From Candidatus Peribacteria bacterium (GTDB taxonomy: Bacteria > Patescibacteriota > Gracilibacteria > UBA1369 > LOWO2-01-FULL-3), in NCBI GenBank assembly GCA_943357285.1, contig CALRGJ010000005.1, positions 19,935 through 83,934 on the forward strand: a DNA stretch of 64,000 nt, written 5' to 3'. The translations under genes were made by a program, and so were the position numbers. The stretch's first letter is position 1. Each line of letters begins with the position of its first letter. Under the pieces are notes generated by a model. That model did no database searches. It was given only the letters and a program-made list of their open reading frames with translations, and was not told where the DNA came from. This document shows, in pieces, positions 14,230 through 23,979 of the stretch.

Positions 14230-16926
14230 CTACCCTTCCAAAATTTTCTTCGCCGCCAACATCGGGCTATCATCTATTCCTGGCGTCTTCAAGAATCTTT
14301 CCAATTCTGCTCTCATCAAAGCCTGTCTCTTCGCATCCATTTTTGGCAAACTTCCGAAAGCCTCACGTAGCATTCGCGCTGCCGCATAAGGGTTTTTTGA
14401 TTTAGCCGCCACGTCTACTACCAAGCGATACGCCTTTCCTTCAGCATCATGGAACCTCGCCGGATTTCCAATAAATCCGCCAAACAAATTCATCACATGG
14501 CCAGGTTTATTGAAATCAAATTTATCAGATTTTGTGTAAGCTTCCACCTTCTCAAAAACATTATCCAAATCCATCAATCCAAGCATGCTTCTCCATCTCT
14601 GAAGAACCAATTCCTCATGTTCCCACTTGTCGTAGAAAGCCTTCATGTACTCATCGCTCTTCTCTTTATTATCAGACAAAATTTTCAAAGCTGCAGACTC
14701 ATCAGTCATATTTTTTGCAGACTTAAATTGAGCTTCAGCCATTGCAATAAATTCTGCACCTTGGGAGTCGAGATAGACCAAACAAGTATTCTTTACTCTT
14801 CTAGCCAGCATCGCCTCCTTATCAATTACTGGAGCATCTTTCTTTGCTTCATGCTCGGCCGCAATTATCTGATATTTTTTATAAAGTTCCGCAAAACGAT
14901 TCTTAAATCTAGTAGCAATTGCTAAACGGAAAGCATCTCTCGCCGCCTTCGCTGCCTGGAAATCATAAACTTCCATTTTTTGAACCATTTCTTTTTCTCC
15001 TGGAAGAATTAACATTTCTCTCGCCAAAGCCGGATTCACATCCATCAACTCAAAAGCTACAGCATCAAAAGATTTCAAAGTTTCTTCATCTACCACTAGT
15101 TTTTCGCCCTTCTTCGCTGCTGCTACCAATTTATCTAATTCAAAATTGATAATTCTCTGACCAGCTTCAAATCTGTTAAATCCTTCATCATCATGTTGCA
15201 TCAAATGCATTAAGTCCGCGATAGAATAATCGTAAGTATATTTCATTGGCGCAGAAAATTCTCTAAACAAAGATGGCACACTTCCCTTAGGTACATTTTT
15301 GAAAACAAAAGTTTGCTCATTTTTTGTAATGTTTAGAACGCCACGAGACAAATCACTACCGGAGCATTCTTCAGTTAATTCGAGCTTCACCGCTTTTCCA
15401 TCTGGGGAAATTAGGCCCATTTGCAAAGGAAAATTCAAAGCGTATTTCGGTTCGCGAGGACATTCATGCTTCACGTTTAAAGCGAAAGTAGCATCGCTCT
15501 CGTTGTAAGAACTAGTGATCTCCGCCGTCGGAGTTCCCACTTGTTTAAACCATTGTTTGAATTGAGTTAAATCTCTTCCGCTCGCATCTTGTAAACAAGT
15601 TACGAGATCTTCAATAGTTGCCGCTTTGCCATAAAATTTCTCAAAATATAAATCTAGACCAGCGCGGAATTTTTCTTTACCCACCAAAGTTTTTACCATT
15701 CTCACTACTTCCGCACCTTTTGAATAAGTTGTCGAAGTGTAAATGCTATCACCAGGATCTCCTACATATTCTTCCGGCCAAATTTGGTGTGCAGAATTTC
15801 CTGCATCCTCCGTAAATTGTGAACTTCTCAAATATCTTACTGTTCTAATTCTCGCCACACTTTCTCCCACTAATTCTCCTTCAAAAGTGCAATCCATTAG
15901 GCGTACAAAACCTTCTTTTAGTGCAGCCTCATGCCATGTTCTCACTGTGACCAAATCTCCTCTCCAAGTATGGCAATATTCATGAGCCACAGTCACTGCG
16001 ATGCCCACGGTTGTCTCATCCGTACCAGTTTCTGGGCTAGAAATTGCACTCGCACTATTGAAAATATTTAAGCCCAAATTTTCCATCGCACCGAAATTGA
16101 AATCATCTGCCGCCACAATGCTGTATTGATCCAAAGGATACTGACGACCATAATTATCAAAGTCCCACTGCAAAGACATTTTCAATGACTCCATCGCAAT
16201 CGCCGCTCTATCAGTTTTTCCAGGAGCAGTAAAAATTTGTAATTTAATTTTGTGACCATCAAGATTGTATTCATCCACGAGTGCATCCATTTTTCCTAGT
16301 GCCATCGCAAATAAATAAGAAGGCATATGGAGCTCGCTCTGGTAAAGAGAAGTGTGTGTTCCGTCGCCATTTTCTTTATTTGAAACTAAATTTCCTGTCG
16401 CAAGCATCACCGGATAATCGGCTTTTGAAGCGGTTACTTCCGTCCTCCAGCTTGTAAGAATATCTGGCCTATCTGGGAAAGGAATAATATCTCTAAATCC
16501 TTCAGATTCGTTTTGGGTAATAATTAATTCTCCACTTTTATAAAGTCCGCGGCGTTTCTGATTTTCCACCGGACTAATAATAGAGCCTACCTTTACAGTG
16601 AATGGCTCCTTTTTCCCTGGAAAACTTAGGGAATATTTTTTCTGCACAAATTCCCCGGCTTTCAATTGCACGCCATCCACCCACACGCCAGTAACTTCTT
16701 TAATTTCTGTTCCAATATTTAGAAATACGTCGGCCACCTTTCCTCCCTTCGCACCTTCTGCCTCAGCATTCACCTTCATTTTCATCTCACCAGTCACTTC
16801 CACTCTTCCCTCATTCACAACTTTAAAAAACAAATCAACATGCTCTACAAAATATTCCGGCACCTTGTAATCCGCGCGACGAACCGGTTTCTCCATTTCA
16901 TTTTCCTCGGTCAATATATCTGCCAT
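14230..16926 (-). CDS. pepN: M1 family aminopeptidase N
   Basis: From ATG 16926 (MADILTEENE) the product is 898 aa; the track adds 28 unlikely residues. It is an M1 zinc metallopeptidase: GAMENLG near residue 280, the zinc site HEYCH near 312, and the third ligand Glu in LKEGF near 335. A C-terminal helical domain follows. It has no signal peptide and is therefore cytosolic. It would release N-terminal amino acids from peptides, which suits a lineage that probably scavenges peptides. The layout matches the E. coli PepN type. Confidence 0.94.
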   Translation of the reverse strand: MADILTEENEMEKPVRRADYKVPEYFVEHVDLFFKVVNEGRVEVTGEMKMKVNAEAEGAKGGKVADVFLNIGTEIKEVTGVWVDGVQLKAGEFVQKKYSLSFPGKKEPFTVKVGSIISPVENQKRRGLYKSGELIITQNESEGFRDIIPFPDRPDILTSWRTEVTASKADYPVMLATGNLVSNKENGDGTHTSLYQSELHMPSYLFAMALGKMDALVDEYNLDGHKIKLQIFTAPGKTDRAAIAMESLKMSLQWDFDNYGRQYPLDQYSIVAADDFNFGAMENLGLNIFNSASAISSPETGTDETTVGIAVTVAHEYCHTWRGDLVTVRTWHEAALKEGFVRLMDCTFEGELVGESVARIRTVRYLRSSQFTEDAGNSAHQIWPEEYVGDPGDSIYTSTTYSKGAEVVRMVKTLVGKEKFRAGLDLYFEKFYGKAATIEDLVTCLQDASGRDLTQFKQWFKQVGTPTAEITSSYNESDATFALNVKHECPREPKYALNFPLQMGLISPDGKAVKLELTEECSGSDLSRGVLNITKNEQTFVFKNVPKGSVPSLFREFSAPMKYTYDYSIADLMHLMQHDDEGFNRFEAGQRIINFELDKLVAAAKKGEKLVVDEETLKSFDAVAFELMDVNPALAREMLILPGEKEMVQKMEVYDFQAAKAARDAFRLAIATRFKNRFAELYKKYQIIAAEHEAKKDAPVIDKEAMLARRVKNTCLVYLDSQGAEFIAMAEAQFKSAKNMTDESAALKILSDNKEKSDEYMKAFYDKWEHEELVLQRWRSMLGLMDLDNVFEKVEAYTKSDKFDFNKPGHVMNLFGGFIGNPARFHDAEGKAYRLVVDVAAKSKNPYAAARMLREAFGSLPKMDAKRQALMRAELERFLKTPGIDDSPMLAAKKILEG

Positions 16927-16956
16927 AATTGAAAAATTAATAATTCGAACGGGCGA

Positions 16957-16984
16957 ATTATAACAAAATTTCACTGAATCCCAA
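16957..16984 (-). promoter_or_regulatory. promoter of pepN
   Basis: On the minus strand: TTGGGA, 16-nt spacer, TATAAT. It supports the start at 16926. Confidence 0.55.
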
Positions 16985-17009
16985 GGATTTCCTAAAACAA
17001 AAAGGGTCA

Positions 17010-17038
17010 TTGATTAATTGCCAAGATTGTGTTATAAA
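17010..17038 (+). promoter_or_regulatory. promoter of the ABC exporter gene
   Basis: TTGATT, 17-nt spacer, TATAAA, 25 nt before ATG 17064. Confidence 0.55.
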
Positions 17039-17063
17039 TAAAAAACTCATTTAATAGCTAAGA

Positions 17064-18869
17064 ATGAAGCAAAACACTCTCAAGACATTCAAGTTTTTCA
17101 TAAATGAGGGCAAAAAACACAAACTTTTGCTCACTATTATGATAATTTCTCTTGTGTTTGCTACCGTTAGTTCCATGGCTTGGTATGTGGTTGGACGCAA
17201 TTTTTTTGCCGCTCTTTCGTCTGGCGACAGCAAAGATATTATCGTCAATTCTCTTACTCAGACTCTGCTCGTCATTATGGTTGTGGAGCTTATGGAATGG
17301 ATTGGCTGGCGCGGATTTCAGCAGGCCGTTCTCCATTTCGAAGCAAAATGCATGGCAAATATAAACAACCAGTGTTTCGATTATTTACAGCAACATTCTT
17401 ATAGATTTTTTACTAATAATTTTGTCGGGTCACTTGTGAAAAAAGTAACCAGATTCGTCCGTGCTTTTGAACAGATCACCGATAGACTTTTTTGGGATAT
17501 GGCCACGCTCGCTTTAAAAGTTCTTATTGTTAGTGGAGCACTTTTTTATTTGAATCCAATCCTAGGAGTTATCATCGTAGTTTGGACAATTGTTTTTCTT
17601 ACGGTGAATTACAAACTTGCCGTCTATAAGCTGAAATTTGACATTCCAAAATCTGAGCAAGACAGTGTGGTCACCGCTAGATTAGCTGACACAATCACCA
17701 ATAATACAAACGTAAAACTTTTTGCAAACCTTGGTTATGAATCCGCAAAATATCGCAAAGAAACAGAATCTTGGTATGAGAAAACTGTGAAGGCGTGGAA
17801 GGTTAATCACTACATTGAAGCGGGGCAAGCCTTGCTTATGATTGTTTTGGAATTTGCAGTCACCTACGCTTCTATTATTTTGTGGCAAAAAGATATTTTA
17901 GTGCTCGCAGATTTCTTTCTGATTCAGACCTATATGCTGGAATTATTCCGCCAAATTTGGGGATTCGGTAGAAACGTGCGCCAGATCTACGAAGCTCTTG
18001 CAGATAGCGAAGAAATGATCGTGATTTTAGATGAAGAACATGAAGTGAAAGATGCGCCAAATGCTAAAAATCTGAAAATTTCATCTGGAAAAGTAGAGTT
18101 TGAAAAAGTTAGTTTTTCGTATAATAAAGCCAAGGAAGAAAGTGTTATAAAAAATCTTTCCTTTAGCATTGCTCCAGGCGAAAAGGTAGCTCTTATCGGT
18201 CCTTCCGGCGGTGGAAAATCCACGCTGACAAAATTAATTCTCCGACTTTTTGACATCAAAAAAGGCCACATTTTAATAGATGGACAAGATATTTCGAAAG
18301 TCACTCAAGATAGTCTTCGTAAACAAATTGCCCTTGTGCCACAAGATCCGATTTTGTTTCACCGATCACTGATAGAAAATATTCGTTATGGAAATCAGAA
18401 TGCTACTAATGAGGAAATCATGGCTGCTTCAAAAATGGCCCACTGTCATGAATTTATTAAAAAATTGCCTCATGGTTACGACACTCACGTAGGTGAACGC
18501 GGAATCAAACTTTCCGGTGGTCAGCGCCAAAGAGTGGCTATTGCTAGGGCAATTCTCAGCCAGGCTAAAATCCTAATTCTCGATGAAGCTACTAGTAGTC
18601 TCGACTCTGAATCAGAGAAATTAATTCAAGATGCTCTCAAAAATCTTATCAAAAATAAGACCACTTTTATTATTGCTCACAGACTTTCTACCATCATGAA
18701 TGTCGACCATATTTTCGTCCTAGAAAACGGCCACATCATCGAAGAAGGAACTCATTCAGATCTCGTCAGCAAAGAATCCGGCCTCTACAAAAAACTCTGG
18801 AATTTGCAGGTGGGTGGATATTTAGAGGACGAGAAAAAGGAGGAAGAGACAGACGACTCCTTAGGTTAA
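17064..18869 (+). CDS. ABC exporter, fused permease and ATPase (MsbA/multidrug type)
   Basis: The product is 601 aa. The N-terminal half carries about six membrane helices (starting LLLTIMIISLVFATVSSMAWYVV). The C-terminal nucleotide-binding domain has Walker A GPSGGGKST, the signature LSGGQRQRVAIARA, Walker B ILILDEATSSLD and the switch IIAHRLST. Such half-transporters dimerise and export lipids, peptides or drugs. The substrate cannot be read from sequence. The gene is single, convergent with carB, with only 3 bp between the stops. Confidence 0.93.
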   Translation: MKQNTLKTFKFFINEGKKHKLLLTIMIISLVFATVSSMAWYVVGRNFFAALSSGDSKDIIVNSLTQTLLVIMVVELMEWIGWRGFQQAVLHFEAKCMANINNQCFDYLQQHSYRFFTNNFVGSLVKKVTRFVRAFEQITDRLFWDMATLALKVLIVSGALFYLNPILGVIIVVWTIVFLTVNYKLAVYKLKFDIPKSEQDSVVTARLADTITNNTNVKLFANLGYESAKYRKETESWYEKTVKAWKVNHYIEAGQALLMIVLEFAVTYASIILWQKDILVLADFFLIQTYMLELFRQIWGFGRNVRQIYEALADSEEMIVILDEEHEVKDAPNAKNLKISSGKVEFEKVSFSYNKAKEESVIKNLSFSIAPGEKVALIGPSGGGKSTLTKLILRLFDIKKGHILIDGQDISKVTQDSLRKQIALVPQDPILFHRSLIENIRYGNQNATNEEIMAASKMAHCHEFIKKLPHGYDTHVGERGIKLSGGQRQRVAIARAILSQAKILILDEATSSLDSESEKLIQDALKNLIKNKTTFIIAHRLSTIMNVDHIFVLENGHIIEEGTHSDLVSKESGLYKKLWNLQVGGYLEDEKKEEETDDSLG

Positions 18870-18872
18870 TCC

Positions 18873-21800
18873 CTATCTAAAATAGCTTTCCACATCCTTA
18901 ATTTTTAAATCTTCCAATTTATACTTCTCCAAAGCTTCCGCCATGATTTTTGCTACCTGCACGTTTGTGATTAGTGGAATATTTGAGTCCAAAGCTTTTC
19001 TGCGAATTGAATATCCATCAGTCACCATATTGCGAGTATAATTTTTTGGAATATTTACGATGAGATCCACGTCGTGATCCATCATCGCATCCACAATATT
19101 TGGTTTTAGACCGGTAGAAATTTTGTTTAACTTATGCGCCTTAACGCCATTTTTGTTAAAGAACTCTGCTGTACCATCGCTCGCATAAATTTTGAATCCC
19201 ATCTCTGCAAATTTTTGTGCTGCCGGTAAAATATCTGCCTTCGCTTCCACTCCACCGACACTAAATAAAATTCCTTTTTTAGGTAATTCAAATCCCACAC
19301 TTATCATTGATTTCAATAAAGCCTCGTATAAATCTTCACCAAAGCACGCTACTTCTCCCGTAGACGCCATTTCCACACCAAGTACAGGATCAGCACCCTT
19401 CAAACGAGGGAAACTAAACTGAGGCGCTTTCACAGCCACATGATCTAAATCCAAAGTCTTATAATCTCTATATTCTAATAATTTTTTTCCATTCTTTGTC
19501 ATCTTTCCAGTCGTCATCGCCAACATAGATTCCATCGCAATTTCGATGAAATTATATCCAGTAACTTTCGAAGCAAATGGGAAACTACGACTCGCACGTA
19601 GATTACATTCAATCACCATTACCCTATTGCTCTTAGCCAAAAACTGAATATTGAAAGGTCCGCTAATGTTTAATTCTTTTGCAATTTGTTTCGCAATAAT
19701 TTTAATTCTACGAATTGTTTCCATGTACAATTTCTGTGGTGGCAAAACTATCGTCGCATCACCACTATGTACACCGGCATTTTCAATATGTTCGGAAATT
19801 GCATACACCACAATACGGCCTTTGTAAGCCACAGCATCAATCTCTACTTCTTTAGCACCAGTCTCGAATTTCGAAACTACTACCGGCGCATCTTTAGAAA
19901 TTTTCACCGCTTTGCTCAAGAAAGTGCTGAGCGCATGTTCGTCATAAGCCACACTCATTGCTGCACCGGAAAGTACGTAAGAAGGTCTCACCAAAACCGG
20001 ATAACCAACATCATCTGTAAATTTATTTATCTCTTTCAAATTAGCCAATTCTTTCCATTTTGGTTGATCCACGCCAAGCTTATCCAGCATTCCAGAAAAC
20101 TTGTGTCTATCTTCCGCTCTATCAATATTTTTTGGATCAGTTCCAAGAATTTTCACATCTAATTTATATAATTTTAGCGCTAAATTATTGGCTACTTGTC
20201 CTCCTGTAGAAACCACTACTCCAGTTACATTCTTTCCCTTCATTCCGCCATTTTCAAATTCATAAATATCCAAAACTCTCTCCAGAGAAAGTTCATCAAA
20301 ATATAATTTATCGCACATATCGTAATCCGTAGAAACTGTCTCCGGATTGTAGTTGATCATTATTTTTTCGTAGCCTTCTTTCCCTGCAGTTTGAGCCGCA
20401 TTTACGCAGCACCAATCAAACTCTACGCTTGATCCAATGCAGTAAGCACCACTTCCAAGTACGATGATTTTCTTCTTATTTCCAGCTACCACATCGTTCT
20501 TATCACCATGATAAGTAGCATATAAATAATTCGTATTTGCAGGATATTCTGCCGCCATCGTATCGATTTGTTTCAAGGAAGGAAGTACGCCTAATTTTTT
20601 GCGCAAAGCTCTTACTTCTAATTCGCCTACGCCACGCATAAATCCTAATTGTTTATCTGAAAATCCTTTTTTCTTCGCATTTCTCATCGTCTCTTCATCG
20701 AGAGTTTTTGCTTTTTTCAAGCTCTCACTCATCTCCACGATATTTTTCAATTTATCCAAAAACCAGCTATCAATTCCGGAAAGTTTCGCAATTTTTTCTA
20801 CCGTCCAACCTTTCCTCAAAGCTTCAGCAATTACCAAAATTCTTTTCGGAGTTGGATGAATGATATCTTCTTCAATTTCATTAGTTTCCAGTCTCACGTC
20901 CTCATTTGCCACTAGTCCATGAAGTCCTACTTGTAGCATACGCAAGCCTTTTTGTACTACTTCTTCGAAACTACGACCCAGGGCCATAATTTCTCCCACA
21001 GATTTCATTTCGCTCGTAATTTCTTTGCTCACCATTCTAAATTTATTCAAATCCCAACGTGGAATTTTCAAAGCTAAATAATCTAAAGCCGGTTCGAAAC
21101 AAGCCGTAGTAGTCTTAGTCACAGCATTCTTCAATTGAGGCAATGTGTATCCGAGAGCAAGCTTCGCCGCCACATGCGCGAGAGGATATCCAGTCGCCTT
21201 TGAAGCCAAAGCTGATGAACGACTCAATCTCGCATTCACCTCAATCACACGATAATCTTCTGAATTTGGATCGAGAGCGTATTGAATATTGCATTCACCC
21301 ACGATTCCCAAATGTCTGATTACTTTAATGCCAATTTCTCTTAATTTGTGATATTCGCTATTAGTCAAAGTCTGAGAAGGAGCGACTACAATCGATTCTC
21401 CGGTATGTATTCCAAGTGGATCGAAATTTTCCATATTACAAACCGTGATGCAGTTATCGGCCCTGTCACGCACCACTTCATATTCCACTTCTTTCCATCC
21501 TTTCAAATTCTCCTCCACCAAAACCTGTGGACTATAAGCAAAAGCTGTATCAAGCATCTCTTCTAATTGTTTGTCATTGTAAGCAAAACCACTTCCCTTT
21601 CCACCAAGAGCAAAAGCTGCTCTTATCATTAGCGGGAAGCCAATAGTCTTCGCTGCTAACATTCCGGATTTCTTGTCTGTACATGCAATACTCTTTGGCA
21701 TTTTTACGCCAATTTTTGTCAGCTCTTTGTTGAACAAATCCCTATCCTCAGTTTTTTGAATTGCTTCTACCGGAGTACCGAGCACTTTCAGATTATATTT

Positions 21801-22163
21801 TTCGAAAATTCCTTTTTCGTATAATTTTACACCACAATTCAGCGCCGTCTGACCACCAAAAGCCAAGAGAATTCCATCTGGCTTCTCTTCTTTAATTACC
21901 TTCTCCACAAAATAATCATTCACCGGCAAGAAATAAATCTTATCAGCGAGTCCTTTGCTAGTTTGAATTGTAGCTACATTCGGATTCACCAAAACGGTCT
22001 GGATGCCTTCTTCCTTCATCGCTTTTATGGCTTGGGAACCGGAGTAATCAAACTCTCCAGCCTCACCAATTTTCAAGGCGCCACTTCCCAATATCAAAAC
22101 TTTTTTAGGAAAAACTAAAGCCCCGTTTTTTTTGGAGGCCAAATTTTTTTTAGCTCGTTTCAT
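18873..22163 (-). CDS. carB: carbamoyl-phosphate synthase large subunit
   Basis: The product is 1096 aa from ATG 22163 (the track uses TTG 22172). It contains two ATP-grasp halves: the first opens GSGALKIGEAGEFDYSGSQA, the second GSGAYCIGSSVEFDWCCVNAA. A C-terminal MGS-like allosteric domain starts near GILFSVGGVEAKAD. It makes carbamoyl phosphate from bicarbonate, ammonia and 2 ATP for pyrimidine or arginine synthesis. No carA (glutaminase subunit) lies nearby. The small lipoprotein gene is 48 nt upstream on the same strand. Confidence 0.96.
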   Translation of the reverse strand: MKRAKKNLASKKNGALVFPKKVLILGSGALKIGEAGEFDYSGSQAIKAMKEEGIQTVLVNPNVATIQTSKGLADKIYFLPVNDYFVEKVIKEEKPDGILLAFGGQTALNCGVKLYEKGIFEKYNLKVLGTPVEAIQKTEDRDLFNKELTKIGVKMPKSIACTDKKSGMLAAKTIGFPLMIRAAFALGGKGSGFAYNDKQLEEMLDTAFAYSPQVLVEENLKGWKEVEYEVVRDRADNCITVCNMENFDPLGIHTGESIVVAPSQTLTNSEYHKLREIGIKVIRHLGIVGECNIQYALDPNSEDYRVIEVNARLSRSSALASKATGYPLAHVAAKLALGYTLPQLKNAVTKTTTACFEPALDYLALKIPRWDLNKFRMVSKEITSEMKSVGEIMALGRSFEEVVQKGLRMLQVGLHGLVANEDVRLETNEIEEDIIHPTPKRILVIAEALRKGWTVEKIAKLSGIDSWFLDKLKNIVEMSESLKKAKTLDEETMRNAKKKGFSDKQLGFMRGVGELEVRALRKKLGVLPSLKQIDTMAAEYPANTNYLYATYHGDKNDVVAGNKKKIIVLGSGAYCIGSSVEFDWCCVNAAQTAGKEGYEKIMINYNPETVSTDYDMCDKLYFDELSLERVLDIYEFENGGMKGKNVTGVVVSTGGQVANNLALKLYKLDVKILGTDPKNIDRAEDRHKFSGMLDKLGVDQPKWKELANLKEINKFTDDVGYPVLVRPSYVLSGAAMSVAYDEHALSTFLSKAVKISKDAPVVVSKFETGAKEVEIDAVAYKGRIVVYAISEHIENAGVHSGDATIVLPPQKLYMETIRRIKIIAKQIAKELNISGPFNIQFLAKSNRVMVIECNLRASRSFPFASKVTGYNFIEIAMESMLAMTTGKMTKNGKKLLEYRDYKTLDLDHVAVKAPQFSFPRLKGADPVLGVEMASTGEVACFGEDLYEALLKSMISVGFELPKKGILFSVGGVEAKADILPAAQKFAEMGFKIYASDGTAEFFNKNGVKAHKLNKISTGLKPNIVDAMMDHDVDLIVNIPKNYTRNMVTDGYSIRRKALDSNIPLITNVQVAKIMAEALEKYKLEDLKIKDVESYFR

Positions 22164-22211
22164 CTTCGCCAATTTTAGAGAAGAAAGATCATCAGGTCAA
22201 GCACGAGTTAA

Positions 22212-22808
22212 TTATTTTATCCCCTCTGTTGTCTGCAATACCTTTTCCAGTCTAGCCATTAGCTTATCCCTAAGAGCTGCACACATTTGTTTAATATTTT
22301 CACTTGAGGAGCTCGCTGAGTTACTACCGATTTCTTTCGAATCATGAATTGTACAGGCACTGTCATTCAAGTTCATTGTTGAAGCGGATTGGCTTTTTCC
22401 TTTGTCATAACGACGCACCACCTGCACTCCATTCTTACCAGCCACAACAATTGTACTTTCGCCTCTATTTAGGTAAACCTGATTAGGATTAGTGTTCAAA
22501 GCCGTAAAAGATGATTTTTCACAAATGACTCCCTCTCCAATATTACTATTTTGGCAACCATATGTTTCGGCACCATCCACGACAATTACCTCTCCACTCT
22601 GGCTACCAAATTCTTTAAAGCTTTCACCTGTAGAGATAGCGTTACTAGCCGCAATTTCAAATTCTCTAGCTAAATCATCAGTTTCTTTTTGAAGAGTGGC
22701 AAGCGCAGCATTCATCTGCTCGTCTGATTGCAATTCAGTCGAACAAGCCATAGTCATCGCCGCCAATACTGGCATTACTTTATTCCCAATTGATTTAAAA
22801 CTTTCCAT
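22212..22808 (-). CDS. small lipoprotein of unknown function
   Basis: The product is 198 aa. A short signal peptide ends in TMAC (Cys22), a plausible but not ideal lipobox. The rest is helical, rich in Ser/Ala/Glu, with several further Cys residues (for example YGCQNSNIGEGVICEKS) that could form disulfides once exported; the window encodes a DsbA/VKOR system. No known domain is recognised. Confidence 0.7.
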   Translation of the reverse strand: MESFKSIGNKVMPVLAAMTMACSTELQSDEQMNAALATLQKETDDLAREFEIAASNAISTGESFKEFGSQSGEVIVVDGAETYGCQNSNIGEGVICEKSSFTALNTNPNQVYLNRGESTIVVAGKNGVQVVRRYDKGKSQSASTMNLNDSACTIHDSKEIGSNSASSSSENIKQMCAALRDKLMARLEKVLQTTEGIK

Positions 22809-22831
22809 ATATAACTTTAATAATAGAAGAT

Positions 22832-22860
22832 TTTATACTTTTTTTTCTTCTGTTTTGCAA
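22832..22860 (-). promoter_or_regulatory. promoter of the small lipoprotein gene
   Basis: On the minus strand: TTGCAA, 17-nt spacer, TATAAA. Confidence 0.55.
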
Positions 22861-23874
22861 CTAGAAACTGATCTCGGTACCGTGAGCTTCGTCCTCACTT
22901 CCACTCATGATTTTCCAGCTCATTACCGGCTGTAGTTTTCCTGGCATTCCGAATCCACTGGCTTTTGGGTGACCACCGCCTCCCCATTGTCCAGCTACAT
23001 CAGATAAGTTTATATCATTTCTTTGTGTTCGTAGTGAGCCTTTTACTAGTCCTTTTTCGTCTTCACTCAATAGTACACAATACTTACTTCCCGGCACTGC
23101 ATTGAGGTAATCAATCGCACCACCGGTATCGTGAGAATCTGTGCCACAGGCCTCATAATCTTGACGATTTACCGCAGATACCGTCACGCCCTCTTCGTTC
23201 ACATAAGCCCTTTCCATAATTTTTCCCCACAATCTAAGGCGATTCACCGGAGTGGTGTGAAAAAGTTCTTTTGAAATGCGTTTTAGGTCAGCACCACGGG
23301 CCATCAATTCACCACAAACCTTCATTACTTCCGCACTTGTATTACTGTGAACCAACCCACCGGTATCAAAATAAATTCCATGAAGTAAACAAGTAGCCAC
23401 ATCTATTGTAATTGGCCAATCACAAAACTTTAGAAATTTATAAAGAATCATGCAAGTAGAACAAGCAGCAGGATCCACAGGATTAATAGTGCCAAAATGA
23501 TTATTGGAAATGTGATGATCGAAATTTATGAAAGGCTTTTGGGCAGAAAGAATTTCAGGTTTTTTTTCATGAAATGCTACGAGTTTAAGGGCCCCACAGT
23601 CCACGCTCATAATTAGATCAAAATCTTCATAATTAAAATCTTGAACAAAAGTGTCAGCCTTTTTGAGGAATATGCTATTTTCCGGAACCGGATCCACCGA
23701 TGCACTTACTATCTCTTTTCCCAAAGCTTCCAGCGGGAGTCTTAGCGCGAGATTGCTTCCCACTGCATCTCCATCAGGGCTTCTATGAGAAATAATGCAA
23801 ATTTTCTTTGCACTCAACAAGGCTTTTTTTGCCTTCTGGAACTCTATTTTTAGTTCTTCCGAGATATAAAGCAT
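22861..23874 (-). CDS. DHH/DHHA1 phosphoesterase, NrnA-like
   Basis: The product is 337 aa. It contains DHH-family motifs in order: SHRSPDGDAVGSNLAL, VDCG, FDHHISNNHFG, and the DHHA1 domain with GGGGHPKASGFG. NrnA-type enzymes degrade nanoRNAs, and some hydrolyse pAp or cyclic dinucleotides. The GGDEF protein at 4854-5888 makes a cyclic dinucleotide role conceivable, but the sequence does not show it. It is cytosolic and transcribed divergently from queG. Confidence 0.9.
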   Translation of the reverse strand: MLYISEELKIEFQKAKKALLSAKKICIISHRSPDGDAVGSNLALRLPLEALGKEIVSASVDPVPENSIFLKKADTFVQDFNYEDFDLIMSVDCGALKLVAFHEKKPEILSAQKPFINFDHHISNNHFGTINPVDPAACSTCMILYKFLKFCDWPITIDVATCLLHGIYFDTGGLVHSNTSAEVMKVCGELMARGADLKRISKELFHTTPVNRLRLWGKIMERAYVNEEGVTVSAVNRQDYEACGTDSHDTGGAIDYLNAVPGSKYCVLLSEDEKGLVKGSLRTQRNDINLSDVAGQWGGGGHPKASGFGMPGKLQPVMSWKIMSGSEDEAHGTEISF

Positions 23875-23979
23875 GAATGCTGATAAAGGGGTTAATCTTA
23901 ATAAGATTTTTGTTTAATGGGAAGGCTTAAGTATAAAAACAGATTGCAAAAAGAGGTAAGATATTCCACCATAGCAGAC